Part shown: positions 47,905-57,101 of the stretch, one piece after another
How positions within the stretch are numbered: position 1 is the first letter of the stretch
Layout of the letters: each line of letters begins with the position of its first letter
Source of the DNA: Symsagittifera roscoffensis
Lineage: Eukaryota; Xenacoelomorpha; Acoela; Convolutidae
Length of the DNA: 64,000 nucleotides
Reading direction: 5' to 3'
Assembly: GCF_963678635.1 (NCBI RefSeq)
Contig: NC_087062.1
Coordinates: forward strand, 58,108,129 to 58,172,128
Made by a program: the position numbers and the translations under genes
Notes under the pieces: generated by a model
The model's input: the letters and a program-made list of their open reading frames with translations, nothing else
The model's database searches: none
What the model was told of the DNA's origin: nothing

Positions 47905-48991
47905 CTGAACAGGTCTTTGGAGATATTCCTTACGAGGTTATCTGGAACGAATGAACGTAGCGAAAAGTCCAGAAGGGTTTTTAAAAAACCAAGATGCTAC
48001 AAAGGCGAATCTGATGGCTGCATTGATACCTGGATAGAAGTGATGAAACTGCATTTTGAGGAAAAGGACTTGTCAGAAAGGCAAGAATGCAGTGCGCTTA
48101 CCAGTAACTTGGAAGAGACAACCCTAAATTGCGTGATGACCAAAAAGCAGTACCAACGGGACACTGCTGAGAAAATTTTTGAAATCTTGTTAGATCGTTT
48201 TGGCTCAGGGGTGCGGGGACACCAAGCAATGATGCGCTTCGAGAAACGGAGGCAACGAGAAGATGAGACGACAGACAAGTTTCTAGACAATTTGGAGATG
48301 CTGAGAAGGCGTAGCCAACCAGATGAGTCGAACAGAAGGATGAACCTGCCTGGCAGTAGCCTCAAATTTCATCGATGGTGTGAAGAATGATGAGCTTCGA
48401 ACAATGTTAGCAACACATTACACACCACTCTCAACCAATGCGCCAACACTAGAGGAGTTGAGACTCAAGTCAAAAGAATATCTTTTGCTGAAGCCTCCAT
48501 CGAGTTCTGGATATTACAAGAACAATTATGGCATTTTTAACAACGGACCAGCAAACCAAGGGAACAACTGGTATAAACCGAGAGACGATATGGACAAGAG
48601 GCGCTCTTGTGCAAATTGCAGTTCGACCGACCATCATGTGTCAGCATGCCTAACTTACAAACAAGGCATGAAAGCAATAGGCTTTAGCCTCGAGGACGAA
48701 GATGCATCAGAAGTCGACCATGAAGATTTCATGAGAGGAGTAATTGCAAAATTCGGCCCGAGGTGTTTCTTTTGCAACTTGGAAGGTCATTTTAAATCGG
48801 ATTGTCCGCAATTCTGGGATGCTGTGGCAGACATCAAGCATCCAAGGCATGAGGAAGCTTTATCGGGTGTGAAAGCCAGCAAGGCTCGCCTATTGAGTGA
48901 AGCGGAGGTGCGCAGAAAAGAAAAACCGCAAGAGCTGGCAACGAAGAAGATGCAGGCGGTAACGGAAGAGATATGTGAACCGGAACAGTGA
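47905..48991 (+). pseudogene. gag: Gag capsid and nucleocapsid with two CCHC zinc knuckles
   Basis: The capsid-like part (to about 48350) reads YKGESDGCIDTWIEVMKLHF and RFEKRRQREDETTDKFLDNL, typical of Ty3/Gypsy Gag. A one-base shift near 48345 moves the frame to FIDGVKNDELRTMLATHY and on to the nucleocapsid. Two knuckles of form C-x2-C-x4-H-x4-C follow: CANCSSTDHHVSAC (about 48610) and CFFCNLEGHFKSDC (about 48765). The frame ends at TGA 48989, overlapping the protease-frame ATG as TGATG. Packages element RNA in an intact copy. Confidence 0.88.
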
Positions 48992-49848
48992 TGCTGAACG
49001 TAGATGGAATCAGTATCTACACCAGGACATATGTGACAACAGACAGTGACCAGATAGGGCAGATCTATCTGGGTGAAGAAGAACTCAAAGTCCGCAGGAT
49101 AGGCCATGACGCCATGATAGAGCAAGACGCAGTACACATTGGATACGAAGCACATGTGACTGCACATCTGCTCGACACCAACGGAAAGAAAATCGGAGTC
49201 ACAGGGCTTCTGGACACAGGAGCGGTAGTCAGTGTGATGCCGATAAAAACTTGGGAAATAATGGGCTTCACGAGGGAAGATCTAATTCCGAAGAATCTCC
49301 GATTGGCTGCAGCCAACCGAGGAGCGATTTACGTAGCCGGAAGAACACCAATAACGGTCCTCCACATGGGAGGACGGGATCTTTGGATGAGCTTCCTGGT
49401 GGTAGAGAATTTGGACGAAGCCGACCAATTGATCTTGGGCAGAGATTTTGTCAGGAGTTTTGACGTGATGATCGACTTGAACAACAGTCTAGTAAGGATT
49501 AGGAACTCGGATCGGCAGTATGTTAAGAAACCAATTATTAGAATAAAAACAGACAAAAACAAGGTACCAATTTTTTTAGATAGAAGAGTAAAACTACAGC
49601 CGGGGCAGGCCGTGGTGGCAATTTTTAGAATGAGGAATTTGAATTCGTTAAGTGATAGTAAACAAGTTTGTTTGGTACCAAATCCAAATAGTCAAAGTTC
49701 GGTGATTTTAGGCCGGAGCTTCTCGGTAACTCGAAATGGACTGTGTGTCAGTGTGTTATTGAACACACTGGACACCACGGTTTCAATCCAGCGTGGAAAG
49801 AAACTTGGTTACGCCTTGCCGATGACGACCGACTATGAGGAGACATAA
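48991..49848 (+). CDS. pro: Aspartic protease and start of pol
   Basis: 285 residues from ATG 48991. GLLDTGAVVSVMPIKTWEIM holds the catalytic Asp-Thr-Gly of a retropepsin, and QLILGRDFVRSFDVMIDL is the second, ILGRDF-type motif. It would cleave Gag and Pol. The C-terminal 100 residues lead into the RT linker. The frame is interrupted by TAA 49846 and continues in the same frame into the RT part, so in an intact element this is one Pol polyprotein. Confidence 0.92.
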   Translation: MLNVDGISIYTRTYVTTDSDQIGQIYLGEEELKVRRIGHDAMIEQDAVHIGYEAHVTAHLLDTNGKKIGVTGLLDTGAVVSVMPIKTWEIMGFTREDLIPKNLRLAAANRGAIYVAGRTPITVLHMGGRDLWMSFLVVENLDEADQLILGRDFVRSFDVMIDLNNSLVRIRNSDRQYVKKPIIRIKTDKNKVPIFLDRRVKLQPGQAVVAIFRMRNLNSLSDSKQVCLVPNPNSQSSVILGRSFSVTRNGLCVSVLLNTLDTTVSIQRGKKLGYALPMTTDYEET

Positions 49849-51015
49849 AACTTGAAGAAATATTGTGTGAAAGACTTTCCTTATCATGCCAACAAATATA
49901 AAATTTTAAAAAGGATTAATGAATTAAAATCTATTCATAAATTGTTATCAATGAAGGCCGAAACGGACGACGGCTTATCGAGCTGCTCGACTTTTCCGGA
50001 ACGCCCCTCGTCACATGAACTAGAGTCTAACACACTGGTTTTGCCAGAGATAGAACACTTAAAAGGGAAAATAGACGAGGGAGATTTTGAATTACTTCGG
50101 GAGGTTTTAAATTGGAACGCGAATGTATTTTCAAAACAAAAGGCGGATATCGGTTGCTGTAACTTCGTTGAACACCAAATCGAACTTGAGGAAGGCGCCA
50201 TTCCCCATAGGGTAGGCGCAAGACGAATGACACTACATAAATCGGAAGCGTGCCGAGCGGAAATAGAAATGTTGCTCGAATACGACATGATAGAACCCTC
50301 GAAGTCGCCATGGGCTTGCGGGGTAGTTATGGCGAAAAAGAAAGGGGCAGCTTAGGTTTTTTGCGACTTTCGCTACTTGAACGCGGTGACAATAAAAGAT
50401 GCGTACCCGATACCGCAAATAGACGAGAGCCTCGCTAAACTTGGTGATGCCAAGTTCTTCACCACACTGGACTTGGGTTCTGCCTTCTGGCATCCCTCTG
50501 TGGAAGAAGGATAGAGAAAAGACCGGATTCGCGAGTGAGTTGGGGTTGTACCAGTGGAAGAAGATGCCCTTCGGCTTGTGCAACGCAACGGCCACTTTTC
50601 AAAGACTGATGGCTCAGGCTTTGACCAGAGTGACAAAGAAGTACGGGAATCTTGTGATGTGTTACGTGGATGACGTAGTCATAGCAACACCGACCCTGGA
50701 AGACCACATTGATTGGCTCGATGAGGTCTTTGGATGCATGAAAAGAGCAGAAAACCATCGAAATGTCAAATCCTTAGGGATTCAATCAAGTACCTGGGAA
50801 TAATGGTGGACAGGCATGGTGTGAGGCCGGACCCGGAAGCAGTAGAAGCTGTGTTGACATGGAAGGCTCCCAGAACAGACACACAGCTCATGAGCTTCCT
50901 AGGGTTTGCCAACTATTACCGTGAGTTCATAAAAGGACATGCAGACAAGGTGTATCCGATGCAGAAGCTGATGCGCAACAAAGGGAAAAAGTTCGAATGC
51001 AGCGATGAAGCGTAA
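49849..51015 (+). pseudogene. pol: Ty3/Gypsy reverse transcriptase, frameshifted
   Basis: In order: HRVGARRMTLHKSEACRAEI, IEPSKSPWACGVVMAKKKG, CDFRYLNAVTIKDAYPIPQI, FTTLDLGSAFW (first Asp), MPFGLCNATATFQRLMAQAL and the catalytic box CYVDDVVIA (near 50665), then SKCQILRDSIKYLGIMVD-like sequence and FLGFANYYREFIKGHADKVY. Single-base shifts occur near 50344, 50500 and 50780. The frame ends with TAA 51013, a likely CAA-to-TAA change. All key blocks are present but the protein cannot be made as it stands. Confidence 0.93.
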
Positions 51016-51480
51016 ATGGCCTTTGAGAACATAAAGCGGGAACTGGGCGAGGCGCCAGTGCTAGGCATGCCTACTGAAAAGAGCATGTATATTCTTGACA
51101 AAGACGCATCAGTAGTAGCCATCTCGGGAATACTGCATCAGAGCAAGAATGGAATGGGAGAACCGTTCTCCGTCCCATTGCATATGGCAGTAAGGTGTTT
51201 AGTGACACTAAGATGAAAAATGGTGCACCAAAAGCAGAAATTCTTGCAGAAATCACATTTGTGGAAAAGTACCGCGCATACTTGGGGAGCGCTCCCTTTA
51301 AGTTACGCGTGGACAACAGGGCGTTATCCTGGTTGAAGACATACTCGATGGATCAGAGTTATATAGGAAGATGGATAGTGAGATTAGATGGCTACCACAT
51401 GATAATCGAGCACAGGATGCGTGACAAACACCAGAATGCTGACAGCCTCAGCAAGAAAACCGAGTTCTATGAAAGATTGG
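51016..51480 (+). pseudogene. pol: RNase H domain
   Basis: Follows RT. YILDKDASVVAISGILHQ contains the first acidic residue. After a frameshift near 51165 the frame gives AYGSKVFSDTKMKNGAPKAE, then FVEKYRAYLGSAPFKLRVDN with the VDN acidic residue and RMRDKHQNADSLSK. This is the standard Ty3/Gypsy RNase H (degrades RNA in RNA:DNA hybrids). Confidence 0.9.
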
Positions 51481-52770
51481 AACAGAAGCAAGCCAATCAG
51501 GCGGAAATAAAGGAAGTATTCTCGTTTCTGGACAGAGAAACTTATGAAGCGCTTCCCTTAACGAGATGGTTGGACAAGTCTGGACATCCAATTCCAGGAC
51601 ATCCTGAATTACCTGTAGAGAGAGTAGCCGAGATAAAAATCCTATCCAAGAAGGACCCCGTGCCCTTGGATCTGTTGCTGCGCTCGAACCTGTTCCAGCA
51701 GGAACTTTCTCGAATGAACATTAACAGCCTCTCATTATTGGATAAAACGGTGAAGGTCACACCGCAAGTGATGCGGATGCTGGGTGGATTGTTAGAGAGA
51801 GAAGTGACCACAGATGACCCCGAGTGGGCAGCATCAGTGGCATCACTGACAGTCAGTGAAAAGGTGAAGATCATGCCGTCCAGACGACAACACAAAGAGA
51901 ACGAGAGGGATTGTAGGACAATAGTTCAGCAACTAGTAGCCTCAATACCACACGAGGTTTTAACCAGTACTTCTTACGGACGGAAAGAACAGGGGAACGA
52001 TACGCAAAAAAAAACCTTTGCCTTTGAGGACCAGGACAAAGAAAAAGAGAAGGTTGAACGAAACCTGGTTCAAGATTGTTTGTCCGGGGAGACGAACGGT
52101 GAGGAGAGTCGGCGAGTACAAGATCAACACCCGGGACAAGGAAGTTTGTCCGGGGAGTCTGATCAAGATGAAAAGGTTCCTGATGAGAAGCAGGACCTGG
52201 AGAATAAAGTTTTGTCCGGGGAGCTCAGATGGATGCGAAGAAAGCACAGAACTGACCCAGGAGATGGTGCAGACTCCGTCACAGACTCTTCAACAGATGA
52301 CAATTCTCGAAACTCAGGAATGGACTCCTACTCAGTACTCAGACAGGAACTCATGCTCGGGATCGGAACTTTCAGAACTAGCGATCCGCACACTACTAGT
52401 GGAAACTCGAGCAAGGGATCTGGATAGAGAGGTATACCAGGACCCTGACAGTGATCTCTACCTCATACCAGGTGAAAGAGTCTTTGATAACGCAGCGGAT
52501 GATCTGGAAACAATAGCGGTATCGAAACGTTCGATGAGTCTGCTGCCACAAAAAGAGGTAGTCAGGACTGATCTTCAGCCATTCGAACAGGAAACACAGC
52601 CATTGGCAACGATTTGGTGCGTTAAGATGGAAGAAGATACGCATCAACCCAATGAGCTGAATTGTCAGATGAGGGTCATGAAGACGTACTTGAAGGCGAG
52701 ATACAGACTCTCGGATCTACTAAAAGCGCACAGAAATGACCGCATGACAAGCAACCTGAAAAAGTGGATC
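51481..52770 (+). pseudogene. pol: Long hydrophilic spacer between RNase H and integrase
   Basis: About 430 codons without a known domain. The first part (to 52427) includes LPLTRWLDKSGHPIPGHPEL and SLLDKTVKVTPQVMRMLGGL. The second, in a shifted frame (to about 52770), has Ser/Asp/Glu-rich sequence with a repeated word gtttgtccgggga (near 52078, 52143, 52210) that yields short repeats. Spacers of this kind join RNase H and integrase but are usually shorter. Function unknown. Confidence 0.7.
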
Positions 52771-53755
52771 AAAAATGGGACAAAGGAGACCTCGAAGAAG
52801 GCAGTTACCGCATTCTGCGGCAGCATTTTATGCAGAAAGAAGAAAGTTATACTTGAACAAGGACGGGATTGTGGCTTGCAAGAGAAGAGATGAAGACAAA
52901 GTCCTTTACAAGTATAACGCGATAGTTTTGCCGCAATTCTATCAGACAAAACTCTTATTCAGGTCGCATGATCAGATGGGCCATCAGGGGATCGGCAACG
53001 TATATCAGAGGATCCTGAAGCGCTTTGAGTGGCCTGGAATGAAAAAGGCATGCGAGAAGTGGGTAACAGCATGCCTGTCATGCCAACAGGTCAAGGATCC
53101 AAGGAAGTCGCGATTTCCTTTACAATCGATCGAGTCGTCTGAATTCAACGAGGTGGTGCAGATAGATACCAAAAGATTTGCATGACATACAGTGGTTAGA
53201 ATCAAGTCTTGGTCATAATAGATCACTTCACGAAGTATGCAGAGGCCGTGCCCTGCATCACTGCCTCAGCGGAAGAGACGTGCGACCACCTGATCAATAC
53301 GTGGATAGCAAGACATGGGAACTCACGAATGAGCTAATGAGACGCTCACAGGTTGGTCAAGCTCACTCCACGACATACCATCCCCAGACAAATAGCTTAG
53401 TGGAAAGGCAAAATAGAACGTTAGTGTTGATGGTGAGGGCATATTGGTCCAGGTACATGACCGATTGGGACAGATATCTTCCACAGGTGATGGGAGCTTA
53501 CAATAGCACGCAACATTCCACCACAGGAGTTAGTCTACATATGATGCTAACCGGGCGCGAGAAGTTTTTGTCCTTGATTATCTTCTACCCAGAGTATGAA
53601 GTTAAGAAGAGGTCACCACAGGTCTATGTAAGGGATGTAATAAGACGTCAGCAGGAGTTAAACGACTTATATAGACCAAATACTCAGCAGGCACAGGCAA
53701 GGCAGAGGAAAAGATTCGACAAGAAAGCAGCTGGTGCAAAAATTACTCGGTAGGA
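52771..53755 (+). pseudogene. int: Integrase, frameshifted and missing part of the DDE core
   Basis: The N-terminal HHCC zinc domain is clear: LFRSHDQMGHQGIGNVYQRI to KWVTACLSCQQVKD. The catalytic core starts with VVQIDT (first Asp) and IDHFTKYAEAVPC, but after LINTWIARHG the sequence jumps to ELTNELMRRSQ. The segment that normally carries the second catalytic Asp (SDNGxxF-type) is absent, a loss of roughly 45 bases. The final Glu region is present in HPQTNSLVERQNRTL. There are several frame changes. This copy could not integrate itself. Confidence 0.92.
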
Positions 53756-53940
53756 GATTACGTATGGGTATTTCAGAACGTCATACCACCGAAAGGAACG
53801 AAAAAGCTTTTAAAAAAGCGGAGGGGACCCTTCATGATTACGGAGGTGCACCAGGAGGGACGCTTCTATAGACTGAGTACTGGCCGAGCCGCTCATTACG
53901 AAAACATTAAGCCACACAATCCATCGACAGGAAAACCGAA
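53756..53940 (+). pseudogene. int: Integrase C-terminal GPY/F module
   Basis: Reads DYVWVFQNVIPPKGTKKLLK and KRRGPFMITEVHQEGRFYRL, then GRAAHYENIKPHNPST. This is the GPF-containing C-terminal integrase module of Ty3/Gypsy elements, which binds DNA and host chromatin. Homology to the usual pol ending stops near 53935, where a different sequence begins. Confidence 0.85.
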
Positions 53941-54714
53941 TGAGAAGATCCTTCCTGGGCTGCCCAGGAGGGCGACTACATATTCCGGCATCCAGTCTCG
54001 ACTGGATATCCGGTATGCGATCGACGGGGACGTCGATGGATATTTTTTTTTCCGGGGAGTGGGGGTAGGACTTAACCACACTGAAAATTTATTAATAAAA
54101 AAATTGAGAATAGCAAGAGAAACAGGAGATTTAGAAGCGGAAACAGGCGAAGACCCTAAGAAACCGGGCATAGGGAGGGTAGTTGAGTCATATTTTAACT
54201 TACCAAATGAATATTCAAACAGCATAATACTAACAGGCAGCGATTTCATACTCACAAATAGAACATGTGCGATAGCAATCACAGCAGACATGAGTTGTAA
54301 GACAGCGTTAGCAGCGGATTTTAAGAGAGAATATAAAAACATAGAATTCCTTTGGAAGCAAAGACCAGGAAGAGGGGGCGTAGCAGCACTGCCTCCGGCG
54401 GCATCGCAGATACCGGAAAAATACCTATGCTTATTAGTGACACGGGCGACGGAGAAGCGGCACGTGGACCCGAAAACCTAGTCTTGTCCTTGACGAGATT
54501 GAGAGACTTCCTCGTGGAAAGGGAAGTGAAGGAGCTTTTGCTTCCAGTGTACGATCCGAACAGAGGGCGACTGCATCCTCAGGAACTGTACGCGCTCATA
54601 CACGTAATCTTCTCCGATACTAATCTACAAGTATACTTACATAAGAAATATTACTTAAGTATAGATTACATGCAAGAGGACGTCAGACTAAAGTATGTGT
54701 AGTGTGTGATATGT
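53941..54714 (+). pseudogene. Unrecognised frames between pol and gene A
   Basis: The integrase frame stays open to 54481 with LLIKKLRIARETGDLEAETG and VVESYFNLPNEYSNSIILTG. A second frame (to 54702) carries VLSLTRLRDFLVEREVKELL and LIHVIFSDTNLQVYLHKKYY. A poly-T run near 54045 is a likely slip site. Codon style matches the surrounding element. No known domain, no transmembrane segment and no env-like feature was seen. Confidence 0.45.
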
Positions 54715-55027
54715 GTGTTATGTTATTAAGGTCCTGGTTAAGAAGGAGTTAGTGACCACGAACAACTGAATAACGATCTTAGGAATAGATCCAAAGTTTG
54801 GACTGTCCAATCTTAGGTCGAATTCCAAAATTTTAGAGACCGATTGATTTTAATAATTTTTAGGATCAAAATCTTTTATCTGACTGTTTTAAATGATTTT
54901 TAACAAGACGTTAAGGTGAAACGGACAAGTGTGATATTCGTGACCTCTTTTCTAGATCCTGATTGATCGTTCAATTACTCACTTGAGTCAAATCATTAAA
55001 TCAAATCGAATCGAACCTGAAAGGAGA
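54715..55027 (+). other. Non-coding gap before gene A
   Basis: About 310 bases, more AT-rich than the coding parts around it, with stops in all forward frames. It could hold an internal promoter or leader for the accessory genes, but I see no defined motif. Confidence 0.5.
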
Positions 55028-56008
55028 ATGGATAACTTCAACTTGGATGAATTAATGGACCTGGCAGAGGCATATGTAGGACCGATGGTAGATGCGATCT
55101 GTCGTCGGCTAATGGATCGAGACTTCGCTCTGGAGGACCCAGAGGTAGTCATGGTGCTGACCGCCCTGATAAACATCTTGGGGCATGACAACCGTGGGGA
55201 CCACCCCACGGAAGTCCTATTGATGGCAGCATATGGAGAGAGGAGAGTACTAGACCGCACGAACATGAGAGTGATGAGGTGGAGAAACGGGGCTCTCTCA
55301 GGGAGTGACTTGGCGAACCAGCCTGGATTGGGAAGTTCTAGGACTTACCAACCAGGTGAGATGCCTTTGCCCTCCAAGCCCAAGCCTGGGCTGAGGAGAA
55401 TGCATCAAGAGATGAACAGCGGGGCTACCTCGTCTAGTTCACCAATGAGAATAGCTGTGCCACCAAAGAGGGCGAGAGTAGAACATGAGGCTCAAACGAA
55501 CCAAACCATGCAAGATCTAGATGGGATGAAAGATGAGCTGGAAAGGATCAGAAAGGAGATGGATGAAATGGCTAAGATCATGCTCATTACGGAGGACGAC
55601 AGAGACATGTGGAAGAGATTGTTCGAAGACTGCAACAAAAAGCAGGGTGAAGAAATTGAACACTTGAGGCGGGACTACAAGGACCGATCGGAGCGGTTGG
55701 CATTGACAACAGCCGTGGAAAAAGTGATACCTGCTAGGACTATTCCTCGTGGGCAGTCCCCGATGGAGCTCTTGACGCCTCGAGAACTGAGTCAAACGAC
55801 AGAAACGCGACTCCCAGCTACAACAGGTCGAGTGACAATCCCGGACCCGAGTGATACCTTGGGTGACCCAGTCGTGGAACAAACGGTGAGGAAGCTGATA
55901 GAGACAGCTGGACGACTAGTCGCCAATAGGAATGCGCCAGGTTCCGGAGTGACTGCACCCTATCGAACGATCGACGATACGGCAGAGTCCGGCTCTCCCA
56001 AGACATAA
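55028..56008 (+). CDS. Accessory gene A: coiled-coil protein, family unknown
   Basis: 326 residues from ATG 55028 (MDNFNLDELMDLAEAYVGPM), intact. The N-terminal 80 residues look helical and folded (VVMVLTALINILGHDNRGDH). A Pro/Ser-rich basic stretch follows (PPKRARVEHEAQ, a possible nuclear signal). A strong coiled coil lies at about residues 160-220 (MKDELERIRKEMDEMAKIM...EEIEHLRRDYKDRSERL). The tail is Thr/Pro-rich. Such a layout, a small folded head plus coiled coil, suits an oligomeric nucleic-acid-associated protein, but that is inference. Confidence 0.75.
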   Translation: MDNFNLDELMDLAEAYVGPMVDAICRRLMDRDFALEDPEVVMVLTALINILGHDNRGDHPTEVLLMAAYGERRVLDRTNMRVMRWRNGALSGSDLANQPGLGSSRTYQPGEMPLPSKPKPGLRRMHQEMNSGATSSSSPMRIAVPPKRARVEHEAQTNQTMQDLDGMKDELERIRKEMDEMAKIMLITEDDRDMWKRLFEDCNKKQGEEIEHLRRDYKDRSERLALTTAVEKVIPARTIPRGQSPMELLTPRELSQTTETRLPATTGRVTIPDPSDTLGDPVVEQTVRKLIETAGRLVANRNAPGSGVTAPYRTIDDTAESGSPKT

Positions 56009-56111
56009 TGACCAAAAGGGGAGCTAGCGATGCAACGCTACCAATGGGGAGCTCAAAAGTCCCAGACAGGAAGATACGAAAGATGCCGGCGAAGAAAAAA
56101 TGTCACGGGTA

Positions 56112-57077
56112 ATGGATGTACAAAAGAATAATCAGTTGAAGTATAACTTCACAGGAGTTCCGGAGGCGGATCCGAGAGCTTGCTTCAATCGAGAGACCTG
56201 GAACCCGGCAGTAAACCTGCAGCAACCACCACTGGGGACATAACATCCGATACTGGGAGACAGCTTGGTCAGAGTGCTCTCAAACTTGAGGACAACCTGG
56301 ATCACCCCAGTGATGGCTTTCGGAGGCGCGACGATAGCCAAGTTTTTTCGGATGGTGGAGTTGATGAATCCAAGGAGAATCCCTAATGTAATGATCCTAG
56401 TTGGGACAAATAATATCTCGAGAAGCTCAGATAAGGAAGAAGCACTATGGGAATCAATGATGGTGTGCTTGTTTACTACCCTCTGGCAAAAGTTCAACTG
56501 CGCGGTACTGACCATTTTCACTGTGCCAATGAACACGAGAACATTGACTGCAGCAGGGAGAAGGCACAACGAAGGAGTAATCAGGTGGAACAACATCCTA
56601 AGGAATCTAGCAAGTCGGAATGCCGGAAGGATGATCCTTATGGATATCGAACATGAGCTGAGGGCTATGGATCAGGCCAGGCTGAACACTGACGGCATCC
56701 ACTTTGATAGCATAGAAGGACAGGCTTGGTTGAACAGAGTCTTCCAAGAGCGATTGGATGAATTGGAAGTAGAACTCTTCGACACGGGAGTGCTGAAGGA
56801 AGAGGAAGCACCCGAAGAACCGACAATTACCACCTCTGTGCCTCCTAACCCGGAAACACGCTTGGGAGCGGTCCCAACCGTGATCATCTATAAGCCGAAA
56901 AGCTCCACCGAACCCGGGCACAGCACGGATGTACGAGGAGATCGATTGGGAAAAGCGCCCATCAGGAGGACCATTAATCCTGGACGAAAATTAGGGCCTG
57001 TCAACTCGACAGCGGAAACGACCAGCACCTCTAGATCGGATACGAGATCTGAGAGGACGAGCACCAGTCGAGAGTAG
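56112..57077 (+). pseudogene. Accessory gene B: SGNH/GDSL-type hydrolase, one in-frame stop
   Basis: 321 codons from ATG 56112 (MDVQKNNQLKYNFTGVPEAD) to TAG 57075. TAA 56241 breaks it just before the active site (PPLGT-stop-HPILGDSLVR). The SGNH blocks follow in order: GDS with the nucleophile Ser (codon at 56262), a Gly in AFGGATIAKFF, MILVGTNNISR with the oxyanion Asn, and LNTDGIHFDSIEGQAWL with the Asp and His of the triad. The C-terminal 110 residues are Thr/Pro/Arg-rich. SGNH enzymes remove acyl or acetyl groups from lipids, sugars or proteins. GDSL esterases are known in ORFs of some retroelements, for example CR1-type LINEs and giant rotifer Athena/Terminon elements. The substrate is unknown. 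Confidence 0.82.
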
Positions 57078-57101
57078 CGACGTCTAAACAGGAGCTTTCT
57101 A

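Noticed and set aside
53941-54714. Envelope gene after pol
   Set aside because: No signal peptide, transmembrane segment or furin-like site is visible in either frame.
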